Shown here: in pieces, positions 42,101-55,068 of the stretch
Layout: each line of letters starts with the position of its first letter
How positions within the stretch are numbered: position 1 is the first letter of the stretch
Source: Mugil cephalus
Lineage: Eukaryota > Chordata > Actinopteri > Mugiliformes > Mugilidae
NCBI RefSeq assembly: GCF_022458985.1
Contig: NC_061771.1
Location: 13,121,001 to 13,185,000 of the forward strand
DNA length: 64,000 bases
Direction of reading: 5' to 3'
Program-made: the position numbers and the translations under genes
Notes under the pieces: generated by a model
Told to the model about the DNA's origin: nothing
Databases searched by the model: none
The model's input: the letters and a program-made list of their open reading frames with translations, nothing else

Positions 42101-45100
42101 TGCCAGCCATTAATTCACACCACCGGAGAACTCCGTGCTGGCTGCTGAGTTCTGCTAATATCAGACGAGCATATGTGTGTGTGTGTGCGTCTGTTTGTGT
42201 CCAACTGTAGCAGCTCTCATAGTAAGAGCTGCCATCTGCCCCAGTGATAAAATGAATCAAAGAAAAATGATTCACCAATAACAGAGGACTTCTGCAAATC
42301 ACTGGTGCACAAGGAAACATTTTGTATATACGCCAATACGTATACAGTGTTTATTCTATTCTACTCTTTTTATCATTTTTTTTTATCTTTTACCTTTTTA
42401 TCTTTTACACAGTCCATCTTTATTGTTGTTACTTTTCTGCCCCTTTGCTGTTGCAAACTGCAATTTCCCCACCATATAAATAAAGGGTTTTCTATTCTAT
42501 TCTATTCTATTGACAATACTGAGTGGATGAGTGTAAAATGCTCAAAATACAAAGGTAGATTTCACATTGTTTTATCTCTTTGATGCTTATTTTAATCCTA
42601 AATCCTAAATCAGTCTTTTTTGGATTTCAAGTTTTATAACAGCTTATTTATAAGAGGTTTAACAGGGATTCAGATTTGTCCATCTTCTATTAATCTCATG
42701 TCACACATGTAGGATAACATACTGCAGATCTATGTTTATGATCTATATTGATGTCTTTTAGGCAATAAAAATCCAATGCGAAGTTACATAATATTTTACC
42801 TGTAGCTCAAAAGAAAAAGACCTAACGAAGGCGCAGCGTAAGTTTAATTAGGAAGACTTTGTCATCCCTCATTCACGGGGCAGTAATCAGCTGTGTCAGA
42901 TTTCGCCACAATCTCAATCCACCTTCATCATAAAGCCTTGCCGTATAATTTATGTTTCCTCTCAGCTGCTGACAAATCTCTTGCCGCAGCCATCCTACAC
43001 CCCCTGTTCACCTACACTTTCCCCATCCAGCGTCCAGGTTGAGCTAATCAGAGTCCGCTCCTCATCCCCCTTCTCCACTTCTTATCACCACCGCCAGTGC
43101 CTAGACCCATGGTGGGTTTCAGATATCGGGCAAAGCCTCACTCCACTCAAACGCTGTGACGTCTCTATTTTGTCTAATCGCCAAAGGCTTTCACATGATT
43201 CTGTTGTAGGAGTTATAAAATCAAATCTTCATTGTTCGCTCAGAACAAAGTCTCACCTGATTCCCTTTGTCAGGTGCAGCAGGAGAGCTCCTTTGAGTGC
43301 AGTGCATAGAAAATACATAAAAATTGACCCTGTGTGTGCAAAAGTGACTCATACCTCATTTCCACTGTGACTGTGTCATGTTAAGAGCCACGGACTGAGC
43401 ACATACGGGAAAGATCGTGATGCTGAGAACAAATGTTAACTCACACCATGCCTTTTGATTCACACTGGAAATGGATAAACAAATATGCTTTTAACCTCCA
43501 CAGCATGTTTCTCGACAGAATGACGCCGCTATGCCGCGACAATAACTCATAGTGAGTATTGCATAGCTCACAGTGAGACTGTTCAGCATGTTAAATTATC
43601 TCAGTTAACTTGAGTTTCTGTTTTTGAGCCTTTTGAAAGATTAAAAAAGTAGTGCTGCCTGTGTTGTCACTGAATGCGGCTTAGTTTTTGTTGTCGTGAC
43701 GTACTCTGGTGCAGTGTCCTTTGAGTCATCAAAACATCTGAGCATGAGAGACAGAGCTGTTGAAGACGTCAAAATAACGCCAAGCAAAGTTAGTCACTTC
43801 ACTTTAGTCATACAGAAGTTTTGCAATTAAAACTTAAAGTAGCACCACGACAAACCTGTGGCTGCCCCTGAATGAGACGTAGCCAGTGGAATGGGAGGAA
43901 TCCCAACCCAAAAAATCTTCCTTGTGAATGCTTCTCCACTCTTGGCCTAGCAGTGGTTTTAATCCAGAGGCAAACTATTTGCAATATAATTTCTCCATCA
44001 TCACAAGTAACAGTTGATCAACGGCGAGCCTGGCCGATTAAATCAATGGTTAGCTGGAAGGAGACGTGTGAGCGCTCATCCTTTTCTAAACACTTCACAT
44101 CTACAGCGGGCGTCCCATTACTGTCGGGATTACCTCGTCAATATTGCGTTAACAGACCATTACACTGCATATTCATTCATTTGCAAAAATAACATGCGGG
44201 CTAAATGAAATGAGATAGATGAATACTCAGTGTATCAATGACAAACAGTCTAAGTATAAATAGTTTTACGGTGGCTTGAGGCTGATGCAGAACGGCAGTG
44301 AAATACGCCTCCGTCTGAGCTCTGGTCACATGGGCAGAAAGATGAAAGTAATCTCATAGCCTTCATGGTGCTGCGTTCTACGGAGCTGCTCATCCCTTCA
44401 GTGAAAATGAAGACGCATGTGTGAGCATAGGTGAGTACTTACTCCACCCACAGCAGCACTTATCAGACCACTACAGAGAGCTCACATCTGACCTGACAAC
44501 CTCCAAATCTCTCGGACATTCTCTGCGGAGCTGGCCACACGAGACACTGAATTCTACCAAGACGGCTCTTAAAGCACATCCATCCATCCTTTTTGCAAGG
44601 ATATATACATAAATTCACAAAAGACATGGCTACCACTAAGGAGGCTGATGTCCTCAATCATTTTCTATATGAACTTGGGTATTATAAAGATTAACTTAGT
44701 ATTTGGAGATTCACCTAGCAAGGAAAGATACATTTTAGAAAACCATGCACATACATTTTTCTGTTGATATTAGTTTTAATTTCCCCCCGAAATTTACACA
44801 TATTCATTAAGTGTTCCTGGAGCATACAGATGTGCTTCGTTTCGGGTTGGAAGTGATCGATCTAAGCCTTTAATTTCTGGAAACATCCGCCCACAAAAAT
44901 AGAAAGATTGCTCCTGCCAAATCTGTGACACCAGGCTCAAGGAGTTTCAGGATTCAGCAACTTGATGCCTTGGTCATGGGACTGCAACTGCAACTCTGTG
45001 GCAATGTACCCTTGTGTTATTTGCCAGTCTGTTAAGATCGTGTCTTGGATGTCTTCTGTGTGGTGAGGGTGACCAGTCTTCCAGGATGGGGGACAATTCA

Positions 45101-45189
45101 CAGGACATTGCACATTTAAATTCAGCATCCCACCTCTTCAAACCACCATGTTAGATGACTGCACACTATGCTGTATATGGCCAAATAGT
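42101..45189. other. intergenic, mostly featureless
   Basis: This holds a LINE-like tail at about 42340-42510 that ends CATATAAATAAAGG followed by a (TCTAT)n run. A 129-residue frame at 42981-43370 has no recognisable motif. I found no other gene or RNA. Confidence 0.55.
42491..42510. repeat. (TCTAT)n run at a LINE-like 3' tail
   Basis: Four pentanucleotide units directly after an AATAAAGGGTTT end, the pattern of non-LTR element tails. Confidence 0.75.
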
Positions 45190-46110
45190 AACTTACCTAG
45201 GAAAGCCTACACTTAAGCATTTAAATGTAGACTTATTTGTACTTATTTGGTCTTCATTGTACAGATCAGGGTCATATGACCAATACATTTGCCTCCATGG
45301 AACAGAACTGTAGCCAGATGTGAGAAGAATCACATAAAAAGTCAAGAGCCTTCTCTTTGGTTTGCATTGAATACACATTTGACATCTCAACAGTAAGCTC
45401 CCTCGGAGTAGGAGGATACATCATCAGGAACAAATCAGCAGGGTCAGGTTTGTTTTGTTTGACGTAATCTGCTCCCTATTTTGTTTATTTTGAAGGGACT
45501 TTTTCTGTGTTTCAGGGTTTCATTTTCATTTGAGCACCTCCCTTTACTGTGCTGTGGGGTATCAGTAATCTCAGGACATCTTCTTTTTTGGCTTGGTGCT
45601 GTGGTAGAATCACTAGCATCAAGGGATATTACCGTTTATTATGGTATTTTGAGGTTTCATTGCAGGACATCTCCTTTTTGTTGATAGTGGAGTCTCATTT
45701 TGCTCAGGGAGTCCCCTTTTTTGGCTAGACACTGCGGGAGACTCACCAAATAGCGGCAATAGCGGTTTTCTTCATTACCAAATGCTGCAGGAATTAGAGG
45801 CGAGAGGGTGGAGCCATTGGGGGGACATTGAGGGTCTGGGAGTAGGTCTGGACTTGTCAGGATGAAATTTTCCTCATCCACTTGATGGGTCACTTCTGCT
45901 TCACCATTCAACAATCTAGCAGGCAAATGGCCTGTTTCACCTTGGTACTCTCTATCTGAGCAGTCGCTATCACAGTCACTTTCAATTGCATCTTTTTCAA
46001 CTGTAGGAATGACTGTGATGTAGCATACATCTCTTTGGGGTTCATTAAGGTCCAGTAGGTCCAAAACCTCTGATAGTTTTTGAGCTGTGTGGAAAAACAA
46101 AAACAAAAAA
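45190..46110 (-). pseudogene. broken piggyBac-type transposase (PGBD-like)
   Basis: The upstream part (46106-45657) encodes LSEVLDLLDLNEPQRDV, then an acidic N-terminal segment ESDCDSDCSD, as in PGBD-type transposase N-termini. After a frame change the part at about 45400-45200 encodes LTFYVILLTSGYSSVPWRQM followed by YW, similar to the start of the DDE core (ILLLSGYxxVPxRRMYW). The catalytic aspartates further along are not found. It is a decayed transposon copy and no intact reading frame joins the two parts. Confidence 0.6.
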
Positions 46111-48083
46111 ACAGAATAACCACCTAAAACTTAGCCTAACGCTTCAGGAGACTCCAGAAGTAAAATAAAGAGTGTGGGTTAACAAAACAAAACAAAACAA
46201 AATGGTTCATTCAAGTAAAGTAGAGTATCAAACATTGACATTTCCTTAGAATGTAAAGCTTATGTGTGAACAATAGGCTTGTTAGCTTGTTAGCCATCCA
46301 TTAACTCTTTTTACCACTGACTTCCCTGTACATCTCTCCCTCACTGTTTCCACACACTCAACTGTAGGCGGGCTTCCTACATCGATAGAATCACATGTTG
46401 TAAAGACGCTTTATCATAGATCGAGGGAGGAGTCAGCGGCAGTGCTCCTTTTAGGGGTGCTTGACAAATCTGTGAAGAAATGGGAGCATTTGTTTGTGAT
46501 GCTGCTTCTGAAATAAAATGCTTAAGAATCGTTAATCATTAATATGTCCGCCTATTCAGTGTTTAAGAGAGACAACAACATGGAATTTGTATAGGTACAG
46601 AGGCGGATCTGTTACTAGAGTTGGTGGAATAACTTCCATCAGTCGTGGTGTGGGAGCTAAGATGAAGTGCTCAGCAGCACGGTGCAGCCTGACTGTTGGA
46701 AGCAGAAGTGATTCAAAAACCCCATGGTTTGGAGACGGCCTCTGCCAGAGGCAAGATGAATTTCAGTCAACAAATGTTAGTGCGACACACACAACTGTCT
46801 GAACTCCTGTCTGCTGATCTACAGAAATACATACAATACATATTGAAGTGAGTAAAGCAGCTAATCCTCCATTCTCTAGACACAACTTTGTTGTCTTTCT
46901 GTTGACATTTATTAGTGATCCTTGGACTGGTGATCTATTATTACTTATTTTCCAGACAAGTGTAAATTGGGATAGGTTTAATTTTAGTTGGCAATTTGAT
47001 GCTATAAAAAGTAGTTCTATGGGGCCGTGAGAGTTGGACAAAAACTTTAAAATTTTAAAATTAAGTACAGTGTATAATCCAACATGTCCTTGTAACTGGT
47101 GGTGGTAGATCAGAGCGTAGTATTAATTAAACGAAAACATGAGTGAGTCTATGAGGAGGTGGCTCTTTGTGACTCCACCCCTGGACTGTATGGCTCCAAA
47201 GTCTTTTCTGCAATGATACAGCTCTTTGGAGGCGTCACACTATCATCAGATTTTTTTCTGTGTATGATTCAAAATCAGAGCCCACATTCATAATAGTCAA
47301 ATGCTAATTTAAAAAAGAAAACAAGCTGTGACTGTTAATGTTCTGTGACAGTCCATCTAAAAGTCTGACGGGCTGTAAACAACATATTTCCATTCTGATG
47401 CTTTAACCAGATGATGCCATGGGAAAAGTGGTTATGCTAATGTGATGATGGAATATGTAGCTAAATATGGCCACTAGAATGACTATGTGGTAGACCATAA
47501 ATGGCTAGCTTAGCATAACAGTCAAGGCTGAAAGGGAAGAAAATTTTTGTCCACAGTTAAAAAACAAAAAGACCATCACTTCTTCAGCTTAGTAATTAAA
47601 ACAAATAGGCCAAAGTGTAAACATGACAGGTAGTGGTTTTACAGATGTATTTACACTAACATAAGCTAAGTGGCTGTTGTTTGTATCATTATATATGGCA
47701 GACAGACATCTACGCCTCAGCAAGAACGTGGAAGTGTATCCTTTCAGTAAAGGACCAGCATTGGTTTCTGTTTAGATTTTATACAAATGACTGTGACCAC
47801 TCTAGTTTAGATCCATCAAATGTAATGACCAATGGAGGAATGAGCGCTAACAACACTACTTTTGTTGTCAGTATGATCTATTTACAGCTTCCAGGCATCC
47901 CATGAATAGACCACACCTGCTGTGATTAGTGTTATAGTGCTACTGTAATGTAGCCATTTTTGGCTACTACTATAATGACTATGAGTGGGATATAAGGTGA
48001 TCATTAACTGTCAAGAACAAAGTTGAAATGGAAGTTCATATCCAGCTGTTATAGCTATTATACAGTACACCACCATCCTAACA
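46111..48083. other. intergenic, nothing identified
   Basis: AT-rich sequence with short frames only. An (AAAAC)n run lies at about 46181-46201. I see no gene, RNA or named repeat. Confidence 0.5.
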
Positions 48084-48425
48084 TTGGATGAAATGGTTGC
48101 TTGCACCATTAAAACGCTACAAGAGTGCACCGTGAAGAAGAAACTGATGTGCAAACATCAACCACTGCAGCTGGTGCTCATCCTGGACCAAGACACAAGA
48201 CACACTGAAGACCAAGAAGAGTCTACCAAAAGTGATCTCTCAGACACTCAGACGCCCGATGTTACAGAGGTCAACCCTGTGGACGTCTTTGTGCCTCTAG
48301 ACACAACATTGGAAGAAATATTTGTGAACCTGATTTCCTGGGCCCTTAAAAAGTCCAAGAGGACCTGCGCTGCAGACACCCTAGATACCATGCACCAGCA
48401 GATGTTCAACAAACTCTGGGGTTAA
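48084..48425 (+). CDS. unrecognised 113-residue ORF, possibly a retrocopy fragment
   Basis: An uninterrupted frame MDEMVACTIKTLQECTVKKK ... LEEIFVNLISWALKKSKR ... HQQMFNKLWG ending in TAA. The composition is protein-like (many charged residues, a predicted amphipathic helix near the end), denser in coding character than its AT-rich surroundings. There is no intron, and an A-rich tract follows at 48607-48619, as expected of a retroposed cDNA. I do not recognise the family. Chance or transposon origin is possible. Confidence 0.3.
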   Translation: MDEMVACTIKTLQECTVKKKLMCKHQPLQLVLILDQDTRHTEDQEESTKSDLSDTQTPDVTEVNPVDVFVPLDTTLEEIFVNLISWALKKSKRTCAADTLDTMHQQMFNKLWG

Positions 48426-48721
48426 GTTGAGAACCAAGGTTTTTGCCTTTTGCCTACGAATAGGTCAGGACTAAGCTCGTATCGTCATCTCGATGGACTC
48501 TGGTACCTCCTGACAGCTAGAGGGTGAGGGATCGATTCCCCGACTTCCTTCAAGCATCTGTGCTGCTGCTTCTTACTTCTCTTCACCTGCTACTTGTTAC
48601 TGCAATTAAAAAAAAAAAACTGTTTCTATTTCTTTTTATGTCGACAACTTAATAATAATAATATAATGAATGTATACAGAAAGGCAACAGTAACTCAAAT
48701 AACCACTTGTTACAACCAAGT

Positions 48722-49325
48722 AATGTAGAATACCATCTCTGAACGCACAACACGTCCAACCTTGAAAAAGATCTGGTGCCACTCCTGTCAGCTAAGAATA
48801 GGAAACTGAGACTACAGTTCACACAGTCTCACCAAATTTGGACAATGGATGATTGGATTTGGACATTCGGATGGCAGGGTCAGAATTTGGCATAAACAAC
48901 ATGAAAGCATGGATCCATCCTGCCTTGTATCAATGGTTCAGGCTGGTGGTGGTGGTGTAATGGTGCGGGGGATATTTTCTTGGCACACTTTGGGCCCTTT
49001 AGTACAAACTGAGCATGGTTTAAATGCCACAGCCTACCGGAGTATTGCTGCTGACCATGTCCATCCCTTTATGACCACACAAAGCTCATATCATCTCAAA
49101 CTGGTTTCTTGAACATGACAATGAGTTCAGGAGATTCTCATCATAGATATTCAGCCAACAAATCTGCAGCAACTGTGTGATGTTATCATGTCAATATGGA
49201 CCAAAATCTCTGAGGAATGTTTCCAACACTTTGTTGAAAGTATGCTATGAAGAATTAAGGCAGTTCTGAAGGTAAAAGGGGATCCAACCTTTTACTTGCA
49301 AGGTGTACCTAATAAAGTGGCAAGT
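48722..49325 (+). pseudogene. Tc1/mariner transposase relic with 3' terminal repeat
   Basis: The frame SDGRVRIWHKQHESMDPSCL ... VQAGGGGVMVRGIFSWHTLGPL ... LNATAYRSIAADHVHPFMTT is a Tc1 transposase core. Upstream and downstream pieces are frameshifted. The right end GGTGTACCTAATAAAGTGG (49303-49321) is the terminal repeat of a known fish Tc1-type family, different from the GGCATAACATTATGACC family elsewhere in the window. Confidence 0.85.
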
Positions 49326-50640
49326 GAATGTAGGTTGAAAAGTGAAGTAGAAACGTCTTTCAAATTCATCTCAACATGTATTCAATACCACCTTAATTTG
49401 AGGGGTGAAAGCACCAGAACCACAGACTGACAGTGATAACGACATTAGACAGACACAAGCTCGACTAACGCTGTTCTTCGTCCACAGAGCCATTGATTTG
49501 TCTGGTTTACCATATCCAGACTAGTTCTGGGGAAGAAACACAATCAATTGTACTTGAGGAATGAAGTCTGGACAATGGCGCTGTGCTATTGATCTGCCGG
49601 GTGGAAAACATTAGGTACCCTGTCAGAGGGATATTTAACACAGTATCATCGTCCATGAGCCACCAAACGTAAAAAGCAGTGACTGGAGAGAGAAAGAAAG
49701 AAGAGTGGAGGTGTGGGAATTCAACATATTTAGAGATGATGCATTGTTTTCACAAAAAGACTATCTCTGCAACAAATAACATTAGCTGTAAATAAAAAAA
49801 GAAACTGAAATGAATGACAAACTCTTCCAACAAAAGAAAAATATTCCCATCTACCACACAAGTCTGAGCCTCCATATCAGCATGATTAAAGGATCCAGAT
49901 CGCTCCTGGGTATAATATAAATAATAAACTTGTAGAACGAGCAAGTAAAAGATTGGTGTGAGGGAGGGAGAGGCTATGAGCAATTTGTGGAGGAGCATTC
50001 ATCCAGTCCTTCTGCATGGCAAGATAATCTCCTCCCATTACTACAGCACAAAGCACTGCAGGTTTTCCATTAAGTGTACAACTACAGCCTCCCTAGCCTC
50101 TCAGTCAGCCATTAACTCTGAGATTAAGTAAACCTATTTACATGTCGTTGCACTAGGACATGCTGAATTTTCAAAATTTGGCACCGCACAAGACAAGAAA
50201 TTGCATAAATCTTTAGATAGAGATCAAAGGAACTACTCACCATATCGTACACTCGCCCTTGAAAGTATGTGCAAGACATATCTTGAATTCCTGATATATT
50301 TCTCTGCTTCTTTTACAAAACACAAAGCCAAGACCTAAAGGGAAAAACACAGCAAGCCGATATCAAAGACAACCGGAAACCAAAGGCAGACTGTGACGTC
50401 CCTCATGTCGCCTGTATCTGGGCCAAAAATTGGCATTTGAACACAGCACAAAGACTGTGGCCAACAGCAACATGGCACATATATTCTGCATGAAAATATA
50501 TAAATATTCTGGGCGAGTGTAAGAGCCAGTAATGGCCGGGAGGCTCCTGGGAAGAGCTACAAATCATCGTACACATCCTTACTCCGCAGAAGATGTAAAA
50601 TAGGAGCTTTCTCTGTGTGTCCTTGTCCTTATCCATACAC
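49326..50640. other. intergenic, nothing identified
   Basis: No exon, RNA gene or named repeat was found; only short unsupported frames. Confidence 0.5.
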
Positions 50641-50689
50641 TGTAGCCCATAAAGTTGGAATCATTTTGTTTTCAGACATGTTCCTTTTT

Positions 50690-51165
50690 ATTCCTATTAT
50701 ACAGATCACAACCAGTTCATGTTAAAACCCAGTGCAATGTGTAGATGCTAACAGACAATTTAAAAAGCTACAAATCTTGGCTGGAGAGTGATTTTCAATT
50801 TTTTTTTAAACAATTACAAGTTGGAAAGTTAAAACACATGATTTAAGGATCGAACTCTAGTCAAAATACCAATTGACTTCATAGTCTTCCTGTAGACAAG
50901 ATTAATGTGGGGTCTCCATGTCAATTTTTCATCTATTATGACACCTAGGAATTTTACATGTGAAACCTGAGTTATTTCAACTGATCTATATAAATGACAA
51001 CAATTTGGAGATAGATAATAGGTCTGCATTTACTTCTTTGATCAGTGTTTCATCAGCAAACAGAAGAGGCAGTACATATTAACAGTCTCTTGTTAAACCA
51101 TTCAAGTAAATTAAAAACAGAAGAGGTCCCAGAATGGAGCCCTGAGGAACCCCACAAAGTTAGGA
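50690..51165 (-). pseudogene. non-LTR retrotransposon (LINE) reverse transcriptase fragment
   Basis: On the - strand the start at about 51165 reads [14 protein letters not shown], the RT motif before the catalytic YADD; the YADD itself is degraded. Further on it reads ITQVSHVKFLGVIIDEKLTW, the conserved block after the RT palm. It is 5'-truncated and lacks about 380 internal bases that are present in the related copy at 60.35-61.29 kb. Confidence 0.75.
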
Positions 51166-51174
51166 AGCAGCCTG

Positions 51175-51462
51175 ACACAGACACATGCACAAAAACATGA
51201 AAAACGGCACAATGTGTTGACATGGCCTCCGAATTCACTAGATCCCAAACTGATCAAGTATCTGTGGGATGATCCACAGAGGCCCCTCCCCTCAACCCAT
51301 TGGACACAAAGACTCCCGCTAACAACATTTTGTTGCCAGACACCATAGGACACTCTCAGAAGACCCATGTCCATTCTCTGAGACAACTATTTTAGAGGCA
51401 CAGCGGGGACCTGGACTGTGTCAGGAAAGTGGTCATAATGTTATGTCTGAACAGTGTATAAT
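51175..51462 (+). mobile_element. Tc1/mariner transposase 3' end with terminal repeat
   Basis: It contains TGTTGACATGGCCTCCGAATTC and CTGTGGGATGATCC, matching the C-terminal transposase region (WPPNSPDLNPIEHLWD type), and ends GTGGTCATAATGTTATG...GTGTATA, the family terminal repeat. It abuts the LINE fragment on its left. Confidence 0.75.
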
Positions 51463-54400
51463 TATTTAGGGAGAGCGTCGGAGCTAGTATTATCTGGGGA
51501 GATAGGCAGGCCTGTGAATCCTGCTTATCAGCTTGACGTTGATCATGTTGTGAAAAATTGCATCCCTGATTGATGTCAGTCACAAGGGTACTGAATGAAA
51601 CTAGAAGGCAGCATGATGTGGGAGTGGAGTGCATTTTTTAACAGGTGGCTAGTTATAGATGCTGCCCCGGGGTGGCAGTTGGTGTCACAGGTGTTGCTCA
51701 CTCCCCACGTCACTCTGCTTCGGGGGGAGTGAGTGGTCGCGTTGGCAGAGAGTGCTGTTCTGTCAAGGTGAATTATTCTTCTCACCACGTGCTCTGCGCC
51801 CACCTTAAGTCCCGCATGGCTTCTGGTCTCGCACAAGGAGCTGCTCCTTCTGTCTTTCATTTGTTTGCTTTCAACTCAATGGCTGCTATCATTGACCCCC
51901 AAAATCACCTTCCACTTCTGCCCTTCCCTCATTTTATCAGTTTTTCCTCTTCTCTATTCGTCTCTCTAAGGGTTGTTTTGACACAGACGGATCCCATTAA
52001 CCTTACCTGTGATTCGTCCTTAACTCTGACAAGTGGGGGCGCACAAACAAAAGGGACAGCTGTGGGTTTTCAGACCTATATTCATGCACATTGTCACCGA
52101 ACAAGTTTTTCTATATTTCTAATGTTTCGTGACAGGCCTGGCCAACAATGCAAAAGAAAGAATGACCCCTGTCAAATAAAATGACAGATTGACAGAATGA
52201 TATTCCCTCAGGTCAAATGTGTTATTTCATTTTTTTTGTTTATTCCATACTCTTCCTGCTCTTTTCGGGCTTACGAGCATAATCGGTCCTTCTGACATTT
52301 AGCTTTGTTTTTGTTTTGGCCTCAGTACTCCATTTTCGGAGAACGAGTAACCGTGCCATTTCGGAGCTAGAAACACGCAATTGGATTTGAAGCGCACAGT
52401 CAGGTTGTTGAGCAGGTTTGAGGTTACCTTATTTCTTGTTTCATCTCTCAGGAGATTGAATTACTCTCCTGCTGACGCCGATCTCCGACCAGCCTGCTGT
52501 TCCAACTCCTGAAGCACAACTCAGCACTAACGCAGCCACATTATTTGCCTCTGACCCAATTAGATACCGCATAGATCCTATAATACATATTTCTCTCTCC
52601 CTCCTCCTTGCTCGGCCTTCTCTTATTTTTCCTCGGCTGTTTTTGATGAATGGCTAGGCTTTTTAGGACAAATGACAGCTAATGATTAATTGCGTGTGCT
52701 CTTTCACTCTTACGCTTTCCCCTTTCGCCATTTCAATTTATGTTTTGTACCCTGTAACTGCACAAAAAAAAAAAAAATCTATCTTTACCTGAGTTTGCCC
52801 CATCAGCATATTCCCATAAATAAAACACATGAGGGCTGTGGTGGAGTGAAGTGTGGCCCAGAGGCAGGGTAGTGGGCTTGTGCAAAATGGAGGGGTGAAT
52901 AGAGAGCGAGAGAGACTGCTCCAGATCAGGAGTATGAAGGTGACTGCAGTGAATAAATCAGAGACATGGAGAAGAAATGAAATAAGTAATGCAAAATGAT
53001 CAGAAAAGACTGAGAAGGAGACAGAGGCGGGAAAAGCATGAAAACGCCAGAGAACTGTACTGTATAAGTCCAACTGAATAACTTCCATTGACAAAACGAT
53101 GAAATCCATGAGCACACACCTGCAGAACAAGTCTTTAATTTGAACAAAAACGGCCCCTTATATCGAATAATAAATGGAGTGTAGATGCAGCGTGAAGATC
53201 GGTATCAGAATGAGCCGAGGAGCAGCACGCGAGAAACGGGGACGTATTGAGATCGCTGTGATTGTAGCGAGGTGTGCAGCCGGTGCCCCGTGGCAGGACG
53301 TCATGCTGTGTTTAATGAGGCAGCAGTGGAGGCAATTAGTTCCTGATATGACATTATCAGTCACCAATAAGTGAACACATCATTAACCACATGACCCCTC
53401 CGACAACCTCTCCGCTTCCGTCTCCAGCCTTTGTTCACTTACAAACAGCCATGTTTTCTTCAACACACAATTAATCAACACAGGGCCAACAACGTTGCCC
53501 GTCGGAAAATTTGCTCCGGATGAAGCCTGGTGATATCGTCAACATTATGAGGAAAAGCTGTTTAACGTCACGTCGCGACTGACAAAATACTGGTCGTCAG
53601 TGCCAAATATGTTATGGACAATCTATCTCATATATCAGTTCTGCTCCCATAGTGAACACAACTTCTTTTATTATTTATCAGTGCTCTGTCCAGCTGTATA
53701 ACAGCTCATCTTTTTGTAACAATTGAGCTACTTTGACCAATTAATTTCCCTTGTGGATCATTAAAGTCTGTCTAAGCCGAAATCTTATGGGGTTCCCTTG
53801 AAAACCCACTTGAAATCCAAAGCCTGGCAGTTTAGGAGGTCATGTTTCGGCAACTCAATCTCAGGAAAGAGGTTAGAAAGTGTTGATGTGCTGTAAAGTT
53901 ACCTCATAGGGCTACATGCCAAACTGCACCACCGTCCTGAGCCAATCCAAATCAAGCCAACTACAAAAGTTGATTTCTACTTAAGTCAACAATTCAGAGG
54001 TCTGCACTCCATTGGGAGCTGAGTGGTGCATGAAATGAACATTATTGCACTTGCTTGTTCTTTTCCTGTAAAGGTATGGGGTAGAAAGGTTCCACTTCTT
54101 CAAAAAACGCAAACCGCTAAATAAGGGCTTTGATTGGACGCACTAAGCATATTTGAGCGTGGCGAGGGTCTGATCGCATAAGGGAGCAGGTTCCTCAACA
54201 GTTTCACACTGCAGTACTGCCTCCATTTGCCAATGTCGGGGGGAAGAGAGGTGGAGAGAGAGGGAGACAAAACGGGAAAGGGGAGAAAAGCATAAAAATT
54301 AGATCACGCCTCAGCTGCAGTTTTTCTTTTTTTTATGAGCACAACAACCCGTCTCTGCTCCGTTCACAGCTCTATCGGCTGCCGCATGAAAATAGAGCGG

Positions 54401-55003
54401 CCTTTGATGTCATGTTTTTGTAAAATTTACAACATAACATCTCACTGAAACAAACGGATTTAGCCATTTTGTTTTGTCATTTTTTTTTCACGCGTTTTTT
54501 GAAGTGTGACATTTATGTGAGACGTCGGTCAGGCAGCAGCTTTAGCCAGTGAAGTGAGACCAAGTTCAGCTCCTGACCACAGCAGACCACAGATAAATGT
54601 CAAGCAGGGGAACGGCAGACTTTCTCTAGACAGTTACACATCTTCCTGAAGGTCAAAGGGACCATCTGTCATTTTTGTACCATTTCTAGAAACCAAACCC
54701 TGATGTCCACACTCACTGACAATGCAGAGTCAATATTATTCTGAGATTACTGACATTAAAGACAATTGTGGGCTTTTCAAGGCTTTAATTTAAGGTGTCC
54801 TTTCAGCGTGAGTAGCGAGTCTGTTTGTGACACATTGGCAGTCAATAAACAGCCTAGCGTTCAATAGGAAATAGGCCTGAGGGACCTCAAATCCCTCTAA
54901 ATCCTTTGCCTGACTTAACTAACAAACAGCAGTCAATCAGTCAACTTCCAGTTAGGAAATGGAAGGATGGACAGCACAAAAGAGAAAATTGCTCTGGATA
55001 TGC

Positions 55004-55004
<1 letters not shown>
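51463..55004. other. intergenic with complex-sequence blocks
   Basis: No gene found. Blocks of complex sequence at about 52440-52700 and 53160-53400 are candidate regulatory elements (see findings). A LINE-like tail ends at about 53775 (TTAATTTCCCTTGTGGATCA then TTAAAGTC). Confidence 0.5.

Positions 55005-55068
<64 letters not shown>
55005..55068. repeat. (CA)n microsatellite, about 32 units
   Basis: The longest perfect dinucleotide repeat of the window; it accounts for the Thr-His and His-Thr frames seen here. Confidence 0.98.

Noticed and set aside
42981..43370. 129-residue + strand frame
   Set aside because: No recognisable domain, splice context or similarity; unsupported as a gene.
48524..48542. 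tRNA B-box-like GGGATCGATTCCCC
   Set aside because: No matching A box, acceptor stem or anticodon arm at the right spacing, so no tRNA gene; at most a SINE-like relic.
50729..50742. CAGTGCAATGT, the seed region of miR-130, of interest because MIR130A is near human SERPING1
   Set aside because: The sequence after the seed does not match miR-130 and no hairpin partner is visible; it lies next to LINE-derived sequence.
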